The notes below the pieces were generated by a model, which saw only the letters and a program-made list of their open reading frames with translations, ran no database searches and was not told where the DNA came from. DNA of 9,606 bases, taken from the NCBI GenBank assembly GCA_019241915.1, contig JAFAWI010000639.1, positions 1 through 9,606 on the forward strand. The letters are read 5' to 3'. Source of the stretch: Alphaproteobacteria bacterium. Its GTDB lineage: Bacteria; Pseudomonadota; Alphaproteobacteria; ATCC43930; CGMCC-115725. Shown piece by piece: positions 5,605 to 9,606 of this stretch; position 1 is the first letter of the stretch, and each line of letters opens with the position of its first letter. Both the position numbers and the translations under genes were made by a program.

Positions 5605-6114
5605 TCAGCCCTTCTTGTGCGCGAGCAGGCGGTTGACCAGGTCGCGGACCGTCAGCAACTCGCGCATCGCCGCTTCCAGATTGCCGCGCGCCTGAGGCGA
5701 CAGGGCCGCGGCCGGTGCCGGCTCTGCCGCAGCGGCACCCCGGCGCGGCGACCGCGCCGGGCGCACGGCCACGACCGCAGGCGCCGGTGCCGGATCGAGC
5801 GGGAACAGGCTCGGCGACATCTCGCGCGTATTGCTTGACCCGCCCTCGGCCAGCAGCTTCTGCACGCCGCGGATCGTATAGCCTTCCTGGTACAGACATT
5901 GCCGGATACGCGACAGCAGCGCGATGTCTTCAGGACGGTAATAGCGCCTGCCGCCACCGCGCTTCAGCGGCTTCAGCTGCGGGAATTTCGATTCCCAGAA
6001 GCGCAGCACGTGCGCGGGCAGGTCCAGATCCTCGGAAACCTCGCCGATGGTGCGAAACACCGCGGCGCGCTTGTTGCCCCGTCGCCCCGAAGCGGCCTCC
6101 CCCGTTTCGCTCAC
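5605..6114 (-). CDS. MerR-family transcriptional regulator of the plsX-fabH-ihfA cluster
   Basis: This 169-residue regulator has the MerR winged helix at residues 20-90: FRTIGEVSEDLDLPAHVLRFWE holds the helix-turn-helix, KRGGGRRYYRPEDIALL the wing and second helix pair, and GYTIRGVQKLL the end of the domain. A Pro/Ala-rich linker (about 104-140) leads to a short amphipathic helix (142-166) likely to make the dimer. There is no cysteine set for metal binding and no ligand domain, so it is not a classical metal sensor. The start is a GTG at 6114, one nucleotide after the ihfA TGA, with no clear Shine-Dalgarno; translation is probably coupled to ihfA. A GTG at residue 19 is an alternative, shorter start. 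The same gene follows ihfA in many alphaproteobacteria, but its target is unknown to me. Confidence 0.85.
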   Translation of the reverse strand: MSETGEAASGRRGNKRAAVFRTIGEVSEDLDLPAHVLRFWESKFPQLKPLKRGGGRRYYRPEDIALLSRIRQCLYQEGYTIRGVQKLLAEGGSSNTREMSPSLFPLDPAPAPAVVAVRPARSPRRGAAAAEPAPAAALSPQARGNLEAAMRELLTVRDLVNRLLAHKKG

Positions 6115-6115
6115 T

Positions 6116-6445
6116 TCAGGCTGACGAGCGCCGCGCCGCGCCGCTGGGCGCGAGCGATTGGTTGATCTGGTTCTTCAAAGCATGCGAGGCGCGGAACACC
6201 AGCACGCGGCGCGGGCTGATCGGCACTTCCTGCCCGGTCTTCGGGTTGCGGCCGATACGCTGACCCTTCCGCCGCACGGCAAAGCTGCCGAACGACGATA
6301 TCTTGACCATCTCGCCCCGCTCCAGCGCGTCCGATATCTCCGCGATCACGGATTCGACCAGCTCGGCCGATTCGTTGCGGGACAGACCGACTTCTTGATA
6401 GACGGCTTCGGTGAGCTGAGCGCGAGTAACCGTATGACCGGCCAT
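6116..6445 (-). CDS. ihfA: Integration host factor subunit alpha
   Basis: IHF is a DNA-bending heterodimer (with IhfB, not in this window) used in recombination, replication and transcription. The 109-residue product matches the IhfA pattern throughout: TVTRAQLTEAVYQEVGLSRNES (residues 5-26), RGEMVKISSFGSFAVRRKG (43-61), and the DNA-intercalating arm GRNPKTG, with the key proline at 68. Past residue 95 it has a short Ala/Ser/Arg-rich tail of variable type. The ATG at 6445 is preceded by GGGAGG at ideal spacing. It forms a two-gene unit with merR (1-nt gap). The 103-nt gap to fabH upstream carries a candidate promoter and an IHF-like site, so ihfA-merR may be transcribed apart from plsX-fabH and may be self-regulated. 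Confidence 0.96.
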   Translation of the reverse strand: MAGHTVTRAQLTEAVYQEVGLSRNESAELVESVIAEISDALERGEMVKISSFGSFAVRRKGQRIGRNPKTGQEVPISPRRVLVFRASHALKNQINQSLAPSGAARRSSA

Positions 6446-6468
6446 GCCGCCCTCCCGTTCTCTCTCGA

Positions 6469-6497
6469 AGGTTAGCGGTGCCGAAAAACGCCGTCAA
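6469..6497 (-). promoter_or_regulatory. Candidate promoter for ihfA-merR
   Basis: On the minus strand TTGACG (6497-6492) is followed after 17 nt by TAACCT (6474-6469). The -35 is a 5 of 6 match. The -10 is only 3 of 6, but -10 boxes are loose in alphaproteobacteria. An alternative pair, TTGCAA (6527-6522) with TGGAAT (6503-6498) at 18 nt, lies just upstream. Either would give a short leader before the ihfA ribosome-binding site. Confidence 0.4.
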
Positions 6498-6501
6498 ATT
6501 C

Positions 6502-6523
6502 CAAAGCGTTGAGCGCTTTTTTT
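6502..6523 (-). promoter_or_regulatory. Candidate IHF site upstream of ihfA
   Basis: On the minus strand an A7 tract (6523-6517) is followed by TCAA (6512-6509), four bases and TTG (6504-6502). This matches the core of the IHF consensus WATCAANNNNTTR except for its first two bases, and IHF sites commonly have an A-tract on this side. It abuts the -35 box of the candidate ihfA promoter. The same bases form a small palindrome (AAAGCG/CGCTTT, 5-nt loop). Confidence 0.3.
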
Positions 6524-6548
6524 GCAAGGCGGCGCCTGACCTTTGCGC

Positions 6549-7520
6549 CTACCAGCGGACGAGGCTCGCGCCCCAGGTGAGCCCACCCCCCAATGCTTCC
6601 ATCAGCACGAGATGACCCGGTTTTATTCGGCCGTCGCCGACAGCTTCGTCGAGCGCCAGCGGAATTGACGCCGCCGACGTGTTGGCGTGCCGTTCGATCG
6701 TCACCACGGTCTGGCCCGGGCGCAAGGACAGGCGTTTGCCGATCGCGTCGATGATGCGCAGGTTGGCCTGGTGCGGCACCAGCCAATCGACATCGGCGCC
6801 GCTCAGCCCGTGCGCGGCGAGCGCCTCTTCGACCGCTTCCGACAGGTGGTGCACCGCCTGTCGGAAGACCTCGCGCCCCTCCATGCGCAGATGACCGGCA
6901 GTGCCGGTGGAAGACGGACCGCCATCGACATAGAGGATGTCGTAGAGGCTGCCGTCCGAGTGCAGATGCGTCGACAGCATACCGCGCCCGCCGGGTCCGG
7001 CATCGGGCGCTGCGCGAAGCACGAGCGCCCCGGCACCGTCGCCGAACAGCACGCATGTCCCGCGGTCCTGCCAATCGAGGATGCGCGAGAAGGTCTCGGC
7101 GCCGATCACCAATGCGGTCCGCGCCTGCCCGACTCGGATCGCATTGTCCGCCACGGCCAGCGCAAAGATGAAGCCGGAGCACACCGCCTGGATGTCGAAC
7201 GCGGCACCGCGCTTCATGCCGAGCTGCGCCTGCACCTTGGTCGCGGTCGCGGGGAAAGTGTGGTCGGGGGTCGCCGTCGCCAGCACGATCAGGTCGAGGT
7301 CGCTGCCGCTTATCCCGGCGTGCCGCAGCGCGCGTTTGGCCGCCGCCAGCGCCAGGTCGGAGGTCAGCTCGCCCGCCGCGGCGATGCGCCGTTCGCCGAT
7401 CCCGGTCCGCTGCCTGATCCACGCGTCGGAGGTGTCGAGCCGGCGCGCCAACTCGTCATTGGTCATTACCCGTTCGGGCAGATAGCCGCCGCAGCCGGCG
7501 ACCTGGGCGCGCAAGCTCAT
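6549..7520 (-). CDS. fabH: Beta-ketoacyl-ACP synthase III
   Basis: FabH starts fatty-acid synthesis by condensing an acyl-CoA (usually acetyl-CoA) with malonyl-ACP in the cytoplasm. The 323-residue protein has the family length and the full Cys-His-Asn triad: C114 in AVCSGF, H250 in VPHQANLRI and N280 in HANTSAASIPLAL. The opening GCGGYLPERVMTN and TSDAWIRQRTGIGERR (residues 30-45, CoA-pocket edge) are standard. The GGGLTWGASLVRW ending is typical of true FabH and not of the chalcone-synthase-like relatives. The gene starts 9 nt after the plsX stop, without a clear Shine-Dalgarno, suggesting coupled translation. Primer chain-length choice cannot be judged from the motifs. Confidence 0.96.
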   Translation of the reverse strand: MSLRAQVAGCGGYLPERVMTNDELARRLDTSDAWIRQRTGIGERRIAAAGELTSDLALAAAKRALRHAGISGSDLDLIVLATATPDHTFPATATKVQAQLGMKRGAAFDIQAVCSGFIFALAVADNAIRVGQARTALVIGAETFSRILDWQDRGTCVLFGDGAGALVLRAAPDAGPGGRGMLSTHLHSDGSLYDILYVDGGPSSTGTAGHLRMEGREVFRQAVHHLSEAVEEALAAHGLSGADVDWLVPHQANLRIIDAIGKRLSLRPGQTVVTIERHANTSAASIPLALDEAVGDGRIKPGHLVLMEALGGGLTWGASLVRW

Positions 7521-7529
7521 CCGGCCCGG

Positions 7530-8576
7530 CTACAGCGCCGCCGGTTGCGGCGCCGGCATCGGCACATTGATCCGCGTCAGGTCGGCGCGGATCTTTTCGA
7601 GAAACCCGTTCACCTTCATATCGATTGCGACGCCAATCGCGTTGGCGAAGCCGAACGCGTCCGTGCCGCCGTGGCTCTTGACCGCAATACCGCGCAGGCC
7701 AAGAAACATTGCGCCGTTGTAGCGGCGGGGATCCAGGCGCTCGCGAAATTTCCGCAGCGCCCCCCGCGCGAACAAGGCGCCGATTTTTGCCATCGGCGAG
7801 TGCTCGAACGACGTGCGCAGCGCGTGTGTAAACAGCCGTGCCGTGCCCTCGGCGGTCTTGAGCGCGACGTTGCCGGTAAAGCCGTCGGTCACAATCACAT
7901 CGACAGTGCCGGCGCCGATGTCGTCGCCCTCGACAAAACCGTGGAAACGCAGCGGGATCAGCCCGCCACGCAGCCGCGCAGCCGCGCCGCGCACCGCATC
8001 GTTGCCCTTCAAATCCTCGGAGCCGACGTTGAGCAGCCCGACCGTCGGCTCGACGATCCCGAGCACGCTGCGGGCGAACGCATCGCCCATGAGCGCGAAC
8101 TGGACGAGGTTTTCGGCGTCGCATTCCACATTGGCGCCGAGATCGAGCATCACCGTCTCACCGCGCAGCGTCGGAAAGAACGTGGCGATCGCCGGGCGGT
8201 CGATCCCGGGCAGCGTCTTCAGCGCGAACTTGGCAATCGCCATCAGCGCGCCGGTGTTGCCGGCCGAGACCACGCCGTCGGCGCGGCCCTCGGCGACTGC
8301 TTCGATCGCCAATCGCATGCTGGTGTTGCGGCCGGCGCGCAATGCCTGCGACGGCTTGTCGTCGTTCTGGACCATCTCGCTGGTGTGGTGCAGCGTGGCG
8401 ACCTTGGCCACGCGCGGCAGCTGCGCTACGAGCGGCGCGATCCGTTCTTGCGCCCCGAACACCAGAAACTGAGCGTCGGGATGACGCTCCAGCGCGAGAT
8501 CGGCGCCGCGGATCACGACCTCGGGGGCACGATCCCCACCCATCGCGTCGAGCGCGATCGTGATCGTGCCGCTCAC
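7530..8576 (-). CDS. plsX: Phosphate acyltransferase PlsX
   Basis: PlsX converts acyl-ACP and phosphate to acyl-phosphate, the donor used by PlsY for the first acyl transfer in phospholipid synthesis; it acts peripherally at the inner membrane. The 348-residue product shows ITIALDAMGGDRAPEVVI at its N-terminus, the central block GVVSAGNTGALMA, ATFFPTLRGETVMLDLGAN, and the late GFTGNVALKTAEG and RRYNGAMFLGLRGIAVKSHG segments. The start is a GTG at 8576, chosen because it yields MSGTITIALDAMGGD and GGGAAGG lies upstream. The open frame to 8708 would overlap rpmF and reads as arginine-rich noise. It lies 29 nt after rpmF and 9 nt before fabH, the rpmF-plsX-fabH order known from many proteobacteria. 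Confidence 0.96.
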   Translation of the reverse strand: MSGTITIALDAMGGDRAPEVVIRGADLALERHPDAQFLVFGAQERIAPLVAQLPRVAKVATLHHTSEMVQNDDKPSQALRAGRNTSMRLAIEAVAEGRADGVVSAGNTGALMAIAKFALKTLPGIDRPAIATFFPTLRGETVMLDLGANVECDAENLVQFALMGDAFARSVLGIVEPTVGLLNVGSEDLKGNDAVRGAAARLRGGLIPLRFHGFVEGDDIGAGTVDVIVTDGFTGNVALKTAEGTARLFTHALRTSFEHSPMAKIGALFARGALRKFRERLDPRRYNGAMFLGLRGIAVKSHGGTDAFGFANAIGVAIDMKVNGFLEKIRADLTRINVPMPAPQPAAL

Positions 8577-8605
8577 CGTACCGCGCCTTCCCAGGGGGCC
8601 GGGGC

Positions 8606-8794
8606 TCAGGCGGTCGCCGGCTCCGCCGGCACGACCTCGCGGCCGTCGTAGTGGCCGCACGCTTCGCACAGATGATGCGGTCGCTTCAACTCGCCGCAAT
8701 TCGAGCACTCGGCATAGGCCGGCGCCGTGAGCTTATGGTGCGAGCGCCGCATATTGCGGCGCGACGGCGATACTTTTCGCTTCGGTACGGCCAT
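8606..8794 (-). CDS. rpmF: 50S ribosomal protein L32, zinc-ribbon form
   Basis: L32 is a small structural protein of the large ribosomal subunit. The 62-residue product has the invariant basic start MAVPKRKVSPSRRNMRRSHH and a four-cysteine zinc ribbon, C30-x2-C33 and C43-x2-C46, with GELKRPHHLC between. This is the cysteine-bearing (C+) version; many proteobacterial L32 proteins have lost the cysteines. The tail AEPATA is variable. The Shine-Dalgarno is weak (ACGAG). It follows the DUF177 gene by 90 nt, with an inverted repeat in that gap, and precedes plsX. Confidence 0.96.
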   Translation of the reverse strand: MAVPKRKVSPSRRNMRRSHHKLTAPAYAECSNCGELKRPHHLCEACGHYDGREVVPAEPATA

Positions 8795-8822
8795 AGGGCA
8801 CTCGTCAGACCCGGAACTGAGA

Positions 8823-8850
8823 GCCGAGACACTTACCCAAATCTCTCGGC
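8823..8850 (-). other. 7-bp inverted repeat in the rpmF leader
   Basis: GCCGAGA and TCTCGGC (8823-8829 and 8844-8850) are perfect inverted copies around a 14-nt loop, ending 28 nt before the rpmF ATG. On the minus strand the loop overlaps a weak promoter-like pair, TTGCCG and TAAGTG with 17 nt between. It could be an RNA hairpin in an rpmF leader, or an operator. No T-run follows, so a terminator is unlikely. Confidence 0.3.
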
Positions 8851-8884
8851 GGCGGCAACTGCGACAGCTGCGAGCGGCTGCGCG

Positions 8885-9403
8885 TTATCGGCGGCCGCGG
8901 CCGCTCAGGCGGCCCAATACGGCAAACGGCCCGTCACCGGACTCGTCCTTCGGCGGGACATCCATTTCGGCGTCGGGGCGGCGCGGAAAGGGCGGTAAAG
9001 CCAACGAAAACTCCTGCGCGACCGCCTCCCCGATGTCAATCGCCTCGCCGTCGAGCGGTTCGAAAGCCGGTTCGTCGGCGCCAGCGGGGGAATCGCCTTC
9101 CGCCTCCACAGGACCGAAACGCAGCGCAAAACGCTCGCTCAGCGTCCCGTCGACCGGATCGAGCGTGACGATGCAGCGTTGGGCGAAAGCCGCGCCGAAC
9201 TGCGCGGTCAAAAGGTACGTCCCGGTGCGTTCGGCAAGCAATTCGACATCGGCTTCGAGGCGGGTCAGCGCCTCCAGGTCAAAGCGCCTCGCCAACGCCG
9301 CGCGCTCACCCTCGCCGGCCGCGATGCGCTGCCGAAACGGCTCGTCGCGCGCCAGCCGCGCGAGCGGCACGAGCCGGCTGAATTCGGGACGCGATCCGCT
9401 CAT
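8885..9403 (-). CDS. DUF177/YceD-family protein, 23S rRNA-related
   Basis: YceD-family proteins are needed for normal 23S rRNA accumulation and are usually encoded next to rpmF, as here. The 172-residue product shows the family's central signature FGAAFAQRCIVTLDPVDGTL (residues 69-88), then an acidic linker, then EPLDGEAIDIGEAVAQEF with SLALPPFPRRPDA, and the terminal PFAVLGRL. The family is cytoplasmic and has no known catalytic residues. The ATG at 9403 overlaps the TGA of the upstream chaperone gene (ATGA), and there is no separate Shine-Dalgarno, so translation is coupled. The first ten residues are the only uncertain part. Confidence 0.9.
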   Translation of the reverse strand: MSGSRPEFSRLVPLARLARDEPFRQRIAAGEGERAALARRFDLEALTRLEADVELLAERTGTYLLTAQFGAAFAQRCIVTLDPVDGTLSERFALRFGPVEAEGDSPAGADEPAFEPLDGEAIDIGEAVAQEFSLALPPFPRRPDAEMDVPPKDESGDGPFAVLGRLSGRGRR

Positions 9404-9606
9404 GGCGCGGCAAACGCTAGCTTGCCGGTGAGCAGTGCGGGAAGCGGCGCCAGCGCCAACGCCGCCGCGGCGCGTCGCAGGTAATCGCCCACCCGCCGCA
9501 TCTGCTCCGGGCTCGCCGCCGCGGTGCCGTAGAGGTTGCGGGCAAGCGCCGCGTCGAGGGTATCGGCGTCGGCCACCAATCCGTCTTCGTAGGCGCGGAC
9601 GCGGCC
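9400..9606 (-). CDS. Ubiquinol-cytochrome c chaperone family protein, C-terminal part
   Basis: The last 68 codons are in the window; the gene continues off the right edge. The visible segment reads VRAYEDGL, then LDAALARNLYGTAA, MRRVGDYLRRAAAAL and ends PLPALLTGKLAFAAP. This is the C-terminal pattern of the alphaproteobacterial relatives of Cbp3/UQCC1, assembly factors for the cytochrome bc1 complex. In these bacteria it commonly stands immediately before the DUF177 gene, and here the two overlap by 4 nt. The N-terminal part that would settle the family is not visible. Confidence 0.75.
   Translation of the reverse strand, partial: GRVRAYEDGLVADADTLDAALARNLYGTAAASPEQMRRVGDYLRRAAAALALAPLPALLTGKLAFAAP

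Noticed and set aside
6503..6523. Plus-strand intrinsic terminator (AAAGCG/CGCTTT hairpin with T7)
   Set aside because: The form is right, but the stem is weak and no plus-strand gene ends here; the bases are better explained as part of the ihfA control region.
6687..8651. 654-codon plus-strand open frame across fabH and plsX
   Set aside because: It lies antisense to two certain genes; the His/Arg/Ala-rich product is the expected shadow of high-GC codon use.
8577..8708. Upstream extension of plsX to the ATG at 8708
   Set aside because: It would overlap most of rpmF and adds arginine/glycine-rich sequence absent from PlsX proteins; GTG at 8576 gives the canonical N-terminus.
1..9606. CRISPR array, transposase, prophage or toxin-antitoxin genes
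   Set aside because: I looked for spaced repeats, integrase or transposase motifs and small toxin pairs on both strands and saw none; the only direct repeats are those before maiA.

Overview
This window looks like chromosomal DNA of a GC-rich alphaproteobacterium. The evidence is the minus-strand series ubiquinol-cytochrome c chaperone, DUF177/YceD, rpmF, plsX, fabH, ihfA, merR and tRNA-Pro. The chaperone-DUF177 pairing and the ihfA-merR-tRNA-Pro tail are typical of that class. Codons are strongly G/C at the third position throughout. I cannot name a genus from the sequence alone.

Layout. The left part (1-4530) is accessory and metabolic. It holds the 5' end of a probable FadL/OMPP1-type outer-membrane protein (minus) and, divergent from it, a zeta-class glutathione transferase (maiA, plus) preceded by tandem 24-bp repeats. 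Next come an orphan NMT1/THI5-like substrate-binding protein without a signal peptide (minus) and, divergent from it, a class III CoA-transferase (plus). A 73-residue uncharacterised protein (minus) and a YfcG/Ure2p-like glutathione transferase (plus) follow. A decayed msrA fragment (minus), flanked by a REP-like hairpin, fills the stretch between that GST and the next gene. The right part (4532-9606) is entirely minus strand: a NodB-type polysaccharide deacetylase, tRNA-Pro(GGG) and the conserved housekeeping series, read from the right edge leftward.

How the genes work together. DUF177 and L32 belong to large-subunit/23S rRNA biogenesis. PlsX and FabH divide phospholipid precursor supply and fatty-acid initiation. 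IHF-alpha and a MerR-type regulator follow, apparently from their own promoter, with a possible IHF site just upstream. The tRNA-Pro gene has a good promoter of its own and no visible terminator before the deacetylase 26 nt downstream, so the deacetylase may be read from the tRNA promoter. On the left, the two GSTs, the CoA-transferase and the binding protein suggest catabolism or detoxification of small organic acids, but no complete pathway is present.

I found no convincing new multi-gene system. The observations most worth a second look are the msrA fossil with several independent lesions, the ribosome-binding-site-bearing tandem repeats before maiA, the leaderless binding protein, and the tRNA-deacetylase linkage.
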